From NCBI GenBank assembly GCA_016844935.1, contig JAERTK010000221.1, positions 1 to 40,797 on the forward strand: DNA of 40,797 nt, given 5' to 3'. A program made the position numbers and the translations under genes. Origin of the DNA: Desulfobacteraceae bacterium (lineage in GTDB: Bacteria > Desulfobacterota > DSM-4660 > Desulfatiglandales > Desulfatiglandaceae). This document shows, in pieces, positions 34,994 to 40,797 of the stretch. The stretch's first letter is position 1. Each line of letters starts with the position of its first letter. Under the pieces are notes generated by a model. The model worked only from the letters and a program-made list of their open reading frames with translations, was not told the DNA's origin and did no database searches.

Positions 34994-35671
34994 TCATTCC
35001 CATGTCTTAAAAAAAATCAGAAAATACTCCCGTGGCAGAAAATCGTGCTCTTTTCCCAGGGTAAATCCTGAAGCGGCAAGTTCACCCTTGACCCGTTCCG
35101 ATGAAAGGCGCATTTCAGGGGGAGGGCCCACCACCGTGGCCCCGGGCCGGTATTCAATAATAGCCACCCGACCACCGGGCTTTAGAACCCTTCTCACTTT
35201 TCTCATGTAATCCACGCGATTCTCGATCTCTTTATACACACTTGAGAAAAATACGAGATCACAGGAATTTTCCGGCAACATGGGATTATCAAATGCACCC
35301 CGAACCACTTCCACGTTATGAAGGCCTCTGGCGTTAGCCCTTTTTTTGAGATCTTCAAGCATCACATCCTGAACATCGGTGGCATAGACCAACCCGAAGG
35401 GACCTACCGTTTTTGAAAACCGTTCCGTGAAATAACCTCCCCCGGCCCCAATATCAGCAACAACATCCCTTGGAGAAAGATGTAACGTTTTGATGACTTG
35501 ATCAGGTTTCTGCCAGGTATCCCGCGAGGGTGATTCCAGATACCACAGATAATCAGGGTTAAACACCATGTGGCCTTTATAATCGATGACCGTCGGAGCA
35601 CAGGCCGGCCCCGTGCAGAAAAGGCCGGCCAAAAGCACGCAAAACACAAAAGATTGCAGGTTTTTCACCAT
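34994..35671 (-). CDS. exported SAM-dependent methyltransferase-like protein
   Basis: 225 residues. After an N-terminal signal-like hydrophobic stretch (about residues 6-20) with two cysteines near 19 and 25, a class I methyltransferase fold is clear: VVADIGAGGGYFTERF (SAM loop, about 70-85), VYATDVQDVML, FDNPMLPENSCDLVFF and RVLKPGGRVAIIEYRP. It may be an exported or lipid-anchored enzyme; substrate unknown. SAM is normally cytoplasmic, so either the signal is a membrane anchor or the product has a non-catalytic role. It reads towards 34994 and has its own upstream space. Confidence 0.75.
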   Translation of the reverse strand: MVKNLQSFVFCVLLAGLFCTGPACAPTVIDYKGHMVFNPDYLWYLESPSRDTWQKPDQVIKTLHLSPRDVVADIGAGGGYFTERFSKTVGPFGLVYATDVQDVMLEDLKKRANARGLHNVEVVRGAFDNPMLPENSCDLVFFSSVYKEIENRVDYMRKVRRVLKPGGRVAIIEYRPGATVVGPPPEMRLSSERVKGELAASGFTLGKEHDFLPREYFLIFFKTWE

Positions 35672-35778
35672 CCCCCCACGTCTAATCAGACCTTTCGAAC
35701 AATGGTTTCCAGGGCTTCCTTTGCCGCTTCCCGGGTTTCACGGGTGTGTGGTCTTGAAAAAACCGTTTCCAATCATTG

Positions 35779-36174
35779 TTAATGGTTGCCGCAGCAACCG
35801 CCGCCACCACCGCAATCCCCCACGCGGCACGCCATGGCCCGAACAATCTCACTTTGGTCCGCATCTTCAATTTTGTAGACCGTGACCTTCATGAAAAAGA
35901 CTTCCATGCCCCTAACCTTTTCAGGCAGGGGAACCGCCAGACGTCCGAACATGTCATCAAAACGCCAGCCGGCAATTTCAAGATAAAGGATATCACCCAC
36001 CTTCTTGTCCAACAGCTCATATTCAAAGGTCGTATACCCTTCAGGTCCAACACCCACCACAAGCTCAAAGGAGACCGGCTCAGGCGTCAAATCCATCAAT
36101 TTTTCACGGCTCCCCGCCTCAAGGAGCAGGGTCACTTTCCTAAGCCCTTCAATTTTCCGGTTCGATTCGCTCAT
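35779..36174 (-). CDS. SlyD/FKBP-like protein with Cys/His tail
   Basis: 131 residues. The N-terminal part ([20 protein letters not shown]) and the [18 protein letters not shown] stretch give an FKBP/SlyD-like prolyl-isomerase look, but the Phe-Tyr active-site set is not obvious. The C-terminus ([18 protein letters not shown]) is a metal-binding tail like that of SlyD, which binds nickel. It may be a metallochaperone-type isomerase. The ATG at 36174 is behind GGAAAGGAAG. It is the gene nearest to orn but on the other strand. Confidence 0.6.
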   Translation of the reverse strand: MSESNRKIEGLRKVTLLLEAGSREKLMDLTPEPVSFELVVGVGPEGYTTFEYELLDKKVGDILYLEIAGWRFDDMFGRLAVPLPEKVRGMEVFFMKVTVYKIEDADQSEIVRAMACRVGDCGGGGGCCGNH

Positions 36175-36267
36175 AAAAATTTTCTTCCTTTCCCCTTAAT
36201 AAATATTTCTGGCCCTCGGCACGAAGAACCTGTAATGTTAAAGAAGCCGTCAAAACAGGAGGCAAAA

Positions 36268-36801
36268 TTGGAAAAGCATCTCATCTGGATCGACCTGGAA
36301 ATGACGGGACTGGATCCCGAAACCTACGTGATCGTAGAAATCGCATCCATTGTCACCGACGACCAGCTTAACATTGTGGCCGAGGGACCGGATATTGCCA
36401 TCAACCAACCCGATGCCGTCCTTTCATCAATGGAACCCTGGAGTCTGGAGCATCACCAGGCCTCGGGGCTGACGGACCGCATCAAGGCTTCCCCCTACAC
36501 CTGCGCCCAGGCCGAAGCGGAAACCCTTTCGTTCCTTTCAGAATATTGTGAAAAGGGCGCCTCCCCCCTGTGCGGCAATTCCATCGGTCAGGACCGCCGT
36601 TTTCTGGTGAAGCACATGCCGGTCCTCGAAGACTTTTTCCATTACCGCAATATCGATGTCAGTACCATCAAGGAGCTGGTCAAACGATGGTACCCTGCCC
36701 TTTCCAGGTTTGAAAAGGAAAAAACCCACCTGGCATTAAGCGACATCAGGGAATCCATCGACGAACTGGTTTACTACCGCAAAAACATTTTTCTGCCCTG
36801 A
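36268..36801 (+). CDS. orn: oligoribonuclease Orn
   Basis: 177-residue 3'-5' exonuclease degrading 2-5 nt RNAs and the second messenger pGpG. DEDDh motifs: [11 protein letters not shown] (Exo I), [11 protein letters not shown] (Exo II, about 110) and [11 protein letters not shown] with the HxAxxD-type Exo III (about 155). The true start is TTG at 36268, with AGGAGG five bases before it, giving [14 protein letters not shown] as in E. coli. The frame extends upstream to 35776, which is spurious, and an ATG at 36235 is less likely. Confidence 0.95.
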   Translation: MEKHLIWIDLEMTGLDPETYVIVEIASIVTDDQLNIVAEGPDIAINQPDAVLSSMEPWSLEHHQASGLTDRIKASPYTCAQAEAETLSFLSEYCEKGASPLCGNSIGQDRRFLVKHMPVLEDFFHYRNIDVSTIKELVKRWYPALSRFEKEKTHLALSDIRESIDELVYYRKNIFLP

Positions 36802-36819
36802 AAGGCGTTTTATGAAAAT

Positions 36820-37485
36820 TCAATAAACCGCAATCTCGCTAACGGTCCCGCCGCCGAACTCGGCCATGGTTTCTGCGGCGATGGTCAATCCGTCCTTTAG
36901 AAATTCCTCGCCTACGCCCGGAATGCCGTAACCGTAGAAAAGAACATTGCGGGTATCCTCCGAAACCCTTGTTTTTTCATCGGCACCCTGGCACAAAATA
37001 CAGACGATCCCCTTCTCATCCCGCAGCACAATCTCCCGATCCTTCGTGCGCATGTCCCGTTGGCCCATTCCCACGAAGCCCTCCCCTTCTCCAGCCACAT
37101 CCAGGTTTAACGCCCCTTCAAATCGATCGTAATCCGTCACCGCCACCAGGATGCCCGCACACATCTCGGCCATAAAATGGGCATCCACCATGAGGTTGTA
37201 TCTTGGAAAACCGCTGTTGATGGTCCGTTTGAGATGCCCGGGCAACGGGCAGGGAAATCCAAAGTCCGTAAAAAAAGCCTCGTAATCGTTGATCCGGTCC
37301 GTGATCGCTTTAAGGGTCTCCCGCTTTCGCATCTTGCGGAGGAGCTTTCGTTTGTGTGCATCAAACCCTTCCGGGTTTTCAAAGTTCCTGCATCCTTCAA
37401 TCAACGTAAATCCAAAGGGCACGCCCGGATACTGCCGTTCATAAGCGGCTGACTTGGAAAAAGAGACCCCCTTTTGTCTGTCCAT
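36820..37485 (-). CDS. B3/B4 tRNA-binding-domain protein
   Basis: About 221 residues with the B3/B4 fold of the PheT beta subunit: ALNLDVAGEGEGFVGMGQRD and the block CPLPGHLKRTINSGFPRYNL are typical. Stand-alone B3/B4 proteins are thought to deacylate or edit mischarged tRNA. I choose the ATG at 37485, with GGAG six bases upstream, over 37500. It is convergent with orn and has no obvious operon. Confidence 0.8.
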   Translation of the reverse strand: MDRQKGVSFSKSAAYERQYPGVPFGFTLIEGCRNFENPEGFDAHKRKLLRKMRKRETLKAITDRINDYEAFFTDFGFPCPLPGHLKRTINSGFPRYNLMVDAHFMAEMCAGILVAVTDYDRFEGALNLDVAGEGEGFVGMGQRDMRTKDREIVLRDEKGIVCILCQGADEKTRVSEDTRNVLFYGYGIPGVGEEFLKDGLTIAAETMAEFGGGTVSEIAVY

Positions 37486-37614
37486 TACAGGCTCCTTCAT
37501 TCCTGATAATAAAAGTAATAGATTCTGACTTGGATTAAGTTATCACAAGGGGCCACACATCTGCAAGGTTTGACACTCGTCCAGTCGCCGAATCCAGCCG
37601 CCACATATAACCAC

Positions 37615-37649
37615 TTGACACGCTGAGCCGGAAAAGATATATTACCACA
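37615..37649 (+). promoter_or_regulatory. arsR promoter with ArsR operator-like repeat
   Basis: TTGACA (37615-37620) and TATATT (37638-37643), 17 bases apart. The -10 overlaps the 12-base TATATTACCACA (37638-37649), which occurs again at 38031-38042 between arsR and the thioredoxin gene. The ribosome binding site AGGAG precedes the ATG at 37669. Confidence 0.6.
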
Positions 37650-37668
37650 ACTGAATTTAGGAGCTGAA

Positions 37669-38013
37669 ATGAGAAAATTTACAGAGGTTATGAAAGCCCT
37701 GTCCGATCCAAACCGGGTCAAGATTGTAAAGTTGCTTCAACACCGTGCCATGTGTGTGTGTGAGCTTCGGGAACTCCTTCAGGTTTCTCAACCCACCGTC
37801 AGCAAGCATCTCAAAGTCCTGGAAAGAGCCGGATTGGTGGGTTCCAAGAAAGATGGCTTGTGGGTGGATTACTTTCTTGCCAATGGCAATGAAAGTCCGT
37901 ATGCGGGGTCTCTTCTGGGAAACCTTCGTCACTGGTTGGAAAATGATCATGAAGTTTCCCCAATGGTGGATCGGCTGCCCTTTATTAACCGGGTGGATAT
38001 CTGCAAACGGTAG
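37669..38013 (+). CDS. ArsR-family metal-responsive transcriptional repressor
   Basis: 114-residue winged helix protein. The metal site of ArsR in alpha 3 is recognised as AMCVCELREL (Cys-Val-Cys), and the DNA-recognition helix as QVSQPTVSKHLKVLERAGLV. It probably releases its operator on binding As(III) or Sb(III), controlling the downstream thioredoxin and ccdA genes. No arsenite pump or arsC is visible, so the sensed metal or thiol could differ. Confidence 0.88.
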   Translation: MRKFTEVMKALSDPNRVKIVKLLQHRAMCVCELRELLQVSQPTVSKHLKVLERAGLVGSKKDGLWVDYFLANGNESPYAGSLLGNLRHWLENDHEVSPMVDRLPFINRVDICKR

Positions 38014-38030
38014 CCATTTCTTAGGCCCAT

Positions 38031-38042
38031 TATATTACCACA
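38031..38042 (+). repeat. second TATATTACCACA box
   Basis: Exact 12-base repeat of the arsR promoter box (37638-37649), 393 bases downstream and 54 bases before the thioredoxin ATG. A possible second ArsR binding site. Confidence 0.6.
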
Positions 38043-38095
38043 TCACTATGTATAAATAAGATACCCTCAACCAATTAAAAGAAAGGGATGGCATC

Positions 38096-38329
38096 ATGGA
38101 GATTAAAGTGCTGGGACCGGGGTGTCCCAAATGCGAGGAGGCGGAAAAGCTGGTAAGGGAGGCGGTTGAAGAGTCAGGAAAGGAAATCTCAGTGAGCAAA
38201 GTCAAAGATATCATGGAAATTGCCAAACATGGGGTTTTTATGACGCCCGCCGTGGTGGTGGACGGGGACGTCAAGTGCGTCGGCAAAATTCCGTCAAAAG
38301 ATCAAATCAAGGAGTGGATAGCCCAATAA
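38096..38329 (+). CDS. small thioredoxin-like protein (CPKC)
   Basis: 77 residues, Thioredoxin_3-type. The active site GPGCPKCEEAEK is at the N-terminus and the cis-Pro loop GVFMTPAVVVDG at about 45. It is probably a redox partner in an ArsR/CcdA cluster. Cys (not Sec) is used here. The gene is followed by ccdA. Confidence 0.85.
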   Translation: MEIKVLGPGCPKCEEAEKLVREAVEESGKEISVSKVKDIMEIAKHGVFMTPAVVVDGDVKCVGKIPSKDQIKEWIAQ

Positions 38330-38416
38330 TATACATCCATAACCTGTACAGCATTCTGGTGAATCATGTGGGAAAATGGGCTTTAGGAGCGAAGGGCACG
38401 ACCCGGGAGTAAATGG

Positions 38417-39124
38417 ATGCTGGTAACATTTTTTCTCACCGTCAACCAGTGGATCGCCGGGGGCACCGCCATCGCCGCCGTGGGTTGCTTTCTCTGGGGT
38501 ATGATCAGTGTGGTGTTCAGCCCCTGCCACTTGGCGTCCATTCCCCTGATCGTGGCCTATGTGGGAGCCCAGGAAGAGGTCCTAAAACCAAAACGCGCCG
38601 CCTTTTATTCGGTGGCCTTTACGCTGGGGTTGTTCATCACCATCGCGTTCATCGGCATCATCTGCGCCCTGCTGGGACGGATGCTGGGGGACGTGGGCAA
38701 CTACTGGCAGATCCTGGTGGGGTTGGTCCTGGTCTGGGTGGCCCTGGGCATGCTCGGCGTGGGGAAGTTTTCCATGTCCGGCAACCTCCTCCATAAGTTG
38801 AAAGTCCGTGGCATAACGGGTGCCCTGGTGCTGGGTCTGGCCTATGGAGTCCTGTCCGGCTCCTGCACCTTCGGGTTTATCGCCCCCATCCTGGCCATTG
38901 TCACGGTCCAGGAGAAGGTGGCCACGGGCGTGATGTTCATCCTGCTCTTTGCCATGGGCCACTGCCTTCCCATTGTGGTGGCGGGGAGCTCCACCGCGGT
39001 GGTCAGGCGCGTACTGGAAAACAGCCACTGGCAGGGCGCCGGAAACTGGTTTAGAAAAGGGGCCGGTGTCCTCATCGGGTGTTTGGGGCTGTATTTTATG
39101 GTAAACCCTTTTTTCTCAATCTAA
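38417..39124 (+). CDS. CcdA-like cytochrome c biogenesis/thiol-reducing membrane protein
   Basis: 235-residue polytopic protein with about six helices. Redox cysteines lie in FSPCHLASIPL (first helices) and LSGSCTFGFIAPI (fourth helix), as in CcdA/DsbD beta domains, which pass electrons from thioredoxin across the membrane. Preceded by the small thioredoxin and followed by the CMD gene. The ATG at 38417 is preceded by GGGAG. Confidence 0.88.
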   Translation: MLVTFFLTVNQWIAGGTAIAAVGCFLWGMISVVFSPCHLASIPLIVAYVGAQEEVLKPKRAAFYSVAFTLGLFITIAFIGIICALLGRMLGDVGNYWQILVGLVLVWVALGMLGVGKFSMSGNLLHKLKVRGITGALVLGLAYGVLSGSCTFGFIAPILAIVTVQEKVATGVMFILLFAMGHCLPIVVAGSSTAVVRRVLENSHWQGAGNWFRKGAGVLIGCLGLYFMVNPFFSI

Positions 39125-39148
39125 ACTCTTTTTTGGGAGGTCAACACC

Positions 39149-39487
39149 ATGTCAGACGCACGTCTCTTGGCGGAATGGTTTCCGGAGTTCGCTGAACATC
39201 TGGACAAAATGGATGAAACCTACAGGGAAATGCGAACCATCGATGAGAAAACCTATCAATTCATCTGCTTCGCCCTGGCCATCAAAGCACGGTCCAGGCC
39301 CTGCCTTTTAAAACATTTCATGGGAGCCCTGGAAGCGGGCGCCACCGTAAAAGAGCTTGCCTATATTATGGGCTTGACGTTCAGGGAAGCGGCGGGCGGG
39401 GACGACTGCTGGACCCATGACGCCCTGGGGGACTACAAGGCACTCATTGCCGAAGGCCTTAAAAGTTCCGAGTGTTGCAAGCGGTAA
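39149..39487 (+). CDS. carboxymuconolactone decarboxylase-family (AhpD-like) protein
   Basis: 112 residues. The CMD fold is seen in AIKARSRPCLLKHFMGALEAG and ELAYIMGLTFREAAGGD. The AhpD-type CxxC pair is reduced to a single Cys (SRPC). Three more cysteines lie in the last part (DDCWTHD and SSECCK), and they could form the redox site. Clustered with arsR, thioredoxin and ccdA. Confidence 0.78.
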   Translation: MSDARLLAEWFPEFAEHLDKMDETYREMRTIDEKTYQFICFALAIKARSRPCLLKHFMGALEAGATVKELAYIMGLTFREAAGGDDCWTHDALGDYKALIAEGLKSSECCKR

Positions 39488-39590
39488 TGTTCCGCGCACG
39501 TCCCCCCTCAATCCAGTCCACCACAGCGGGAATGAGAAAAAGTGTCAGCAAGGTGGAGGAGGCAAGACCGAACACCACCGCTTGAAACAC
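39459..39590 (-). pseudogene. fossil C-terminus of an RND efflux permease
   Basis: A 43-residue frame with AVVFGLASSTLLTLFLIPAV followed by VDWIEGG, a typical end of an RND (AcrB/CzcA-type) transporter, then an open tail to a TAA at 39459. No start or upstream part is present, because the frame meets the last codons of the beta-barrel gene at 39592, out of frame. It probably marks an old deletion joining two genes. Its last bases overlap the 3' end of the CMD gene on the other strand. Confidence 0.65.
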
Positions 39591-39591
39591 G

Positions 39592-40728
39592 CTAAAATTC
39601 CGCCGTCATGCGCAGCCCGAAAATCCAGCCGTCAGGGCTGTCGCCCATATCCATAGAATCCTTCATGTACTGCACGTCCCCGGTCACAGCAAGAATATCG
39701 TTGAGGGCAAAGCGTCCGTAAACCTCCAATACGTCCGTGTGATTTACGTCCAGGTTACCGCCTCTCAGATGGGCATAGCCTATCCCGATGTTGTCAGCGT
39801 CACGACCCCACAGGTTACCGTTGATGTTCAAGCCGCCCGAATAGATCGACCCATAGTCGATGGCCGCCTCGTCATCCTGCCAGCCAAACCGGATCCAGGC
39901 TCCAAAGATCTCCCCCAACTGCTGGTCAAAAGAGATCAAGGCCGAGCGCATCTGTTCTTTTTCCGTGCCGGCCACGTTGCTGAAAGAACTGCTCGTGGTG
40001 TCCAAAAGCAGTCTGTAATTCCCTTCTCCCAAGCCAAAATCCAATGTGTATCCGAACTGCATCCCATAGAAATTGTATGGCTCATCAAACTGATCTTCTT
40101 CACCATTGCTACCCAAGGCCATGGTCACGCCTCTTACGGAAAAGGCACCCATATCCCACTCTATGGCGCCGCCAATATCAAAGGATGGCAAAAACGAGCT
40201 AGGTCCGTTCACGAGCGCTGCATTCATGAACTGAGTGTACTCATCATTGGCAAAAGCATTGTCATCCATGTAGTCCGTTGCGTCGATAATACCGCCGGTA
40301 AGGCCCAGGGTGTGATCATCGCTGAAATTGAAAGTGTGCTTGTACCAGGCTGTGAGCAGATAGTCACGATTCCGGCCGTTGATTTCTTTGTAGTCATCCT
40401 GCACATTTCCACCCCATGGGGGGATCACAAAGGGGGATCGTCCTTCTCCATCCAGACCGTTTCCCGCCCCGAACCCGAACTTCGCAAAGAGCTCATCATT
40501 TTCGGTGGGCGTGAAACTGATCTCGGGCTCAAAAAGGAGAAGACCCCTTCCCTCATTCTCATACTCTTCGGGAGCATCGCCGATGCTCTGGTATTGATAT
40601 ATCCCCGCCATAATGCCCCCGATGCTGAATTTATCGTTGATCTCGTAACCGAATCCATTGGTTGCCATCAGAAAAACCCCAAGGATTGCCATCAGGCAAC
40701 CCAGACCTGCCTTATTCATTACGCTCAC
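39592..40728 (-). CDS. outer-membrane beta-barrel / porin-like protein
   Basis: 378 residues. The signal peptide (about residues 1-27, cut near GFGYE) is followed by alternating beta strands rich in Gly, Asp, Asn and aromatics. It ends in a Phe (LRMTAEF), the outer-membrane insertion signature. It resembles OprB-like carbohydrate porins. The GTG start at 40728 has GGGAGG eleven bases upstream, and an in-frame ATG lies at 40719. No specific substrate can be named. Confidence 0.8.
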   Translation of the reverse strand: MSVMNKAGLGCLMAILGVFLMATNGFGYEINDKFSIGGIMAGIYQYQSIGDAPEEYENEGRGLLLFEPEISFTPTENDELFAKFGFGAGNGLDGEGRSPFVIPPWGGNVQDDYKEINGRNRDYLLTAWYKHTFNFSDDHTLGLTGGIIDATDYMDDNAFANDEYTQFMNAALVNGPSSFLPSFDIGGAIEWDMGAFSVRGVTMALGSNGEEDQFDEPYNFYGMQFGYTLDFGLGEGNYRLLLDTTSSSFSNVAGTEKEQMRSALISFDQQLGEIFGAWIRFGWQDDEAAIDYGSIYSGGLNINGNLWGRDADNIGIGYAHLRGGNLDVNHTDVLEVYGRFALNDILAVTGDVQYMKDSMDMGDSPDGWIFGLRMTAEF

Positions 40729-40797
40729 GCAACTCTATCCTCCCTAACGATTTTTCAATTGATTTGTGCTGATCATGAGAAAGCCCCTCTCATGTAC

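Noticed and set aside
35682..35778. Short frame between the methyltransferase and SlyD-like genes (TTG start, 28 codons, ending at TGA)
   Set aside because: Looks mildly protein-like but has no ribosome binding site. Not called.
35776..36801. Long upstream extension of orn
   Set aside because: It crosses the SlyD-like gene on the other strand and lacks any similarity. The TTG at 36268 with AGGAGG is better.
38014..38095. A second promoter before the thioredoxin gene
   Set aside because: TATATT at 38031-38036 has no acceptable -35 at 16-18 bases, so I report only the repeat.
1..40797. CRISPR arrays, integrase, transposase or rRNA
   Set aside because: No regularly spaced repeats, no recombinase motif and no rRNA sequence were seen.

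Overview
The window looks like a chromosomal piece of a Gram-negative anaerobe of the Desulfobacterota (Desulfobacterales-like). This is inferred from gene content: multihaem cytochrome c, cytochrome c maturation protein CcsA next to hemA and a sirC-type siroheme gene, SelA plus an in-frame-UGA gene, a TIGR04211-type SH3 protein, GmhA/HpnA-type sugar genes and many toxin-antitoxin remnants. No rRNA, plasmid or phage gene is present; the one tRNA is tRNA-His.

Layout. 1-1059: a J-domain protein and a small exported protein. 1092-3816 (minus): a cyclic-nucleotide-binding protein, a TtcA-like tRNA thiolase, an SH3/coiled-coil membrane protein, MoaC and a MoaE-like protein. 3860-6669 (minus): the tetrapyrrole operon sirC-ccsA-hemA behind a good sigma70-type promoter. 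6772-8274 (minus): hpnA-like epimerase and a flavin-binding protein. 8484-8560 (minus): tRNA-His with its own promoter and terminator. 8812-18158 (plus): a housekeeping run selA, gmhA, deoxyhypusine-synthase-like gene, fmdB-like, ispF, cysS, uvrB, rlmB and a UPF0261/Tm-1-like gene, mostly overlapping or closely spaced.

18159-19895: a HicAB module sits between the relic of an MscS C-terminus and an intact mscS. 19921-26235 (minus): a tight run of a membrane class III cyclase, a selenocysteine (UPWC) DsbA/FrnE-like protein, an octahaem HAO-like cytochrome, a CopZ-like protein, a CopA-type copper ATPase and MscS. The selenoprotein is the most important result. Its UGA replaces the first active-site Cys, a SECIS-like hairpin follows, the 3' end is coupled to the cytochrome gene by TGATG, and selA is in the same window.

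26294-30352 (minus): a graveyard of defence and TA genes made of a duplicated HRDC tail, an HsdR N-terminal stub, a PIN gene with a 66-residue partner, a truncated zeta toxin with a 57-residue partner, and an intact PIF1-type helicase. 30468-33250: an exported HAD phosphatase, a periplasmic binding protein, a YkgJ-like Fe-S/zinc protein, an lmo0937-type small membrane protein and DUF1622. 33344-34903: an A+T-rich pair of TA modules (PIN/RHH and a second HicAB). 34994-37485: exported methyltransferase, SlyD-like protein, orn and a B3/4-domain protein. 37669-39487 (plus): arsR, small thioredoxin, ccdA and a CMD-family gene, with repeated operator-like sites. 39459-40728 (minus): a fossil RND efflux C-terminus and an outer-membrane beta-barrel gene.

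How they fit together: SelA makes the Sec-tRNA needed by the UPWC protein. The copper genes and octahaem cytochrome are co-transcribed with it, which suggests one redox/metal-handling unit at the cell envelope (inference). Two HicAB modules share promoter geometry and predict leaderless hicA transcripts.
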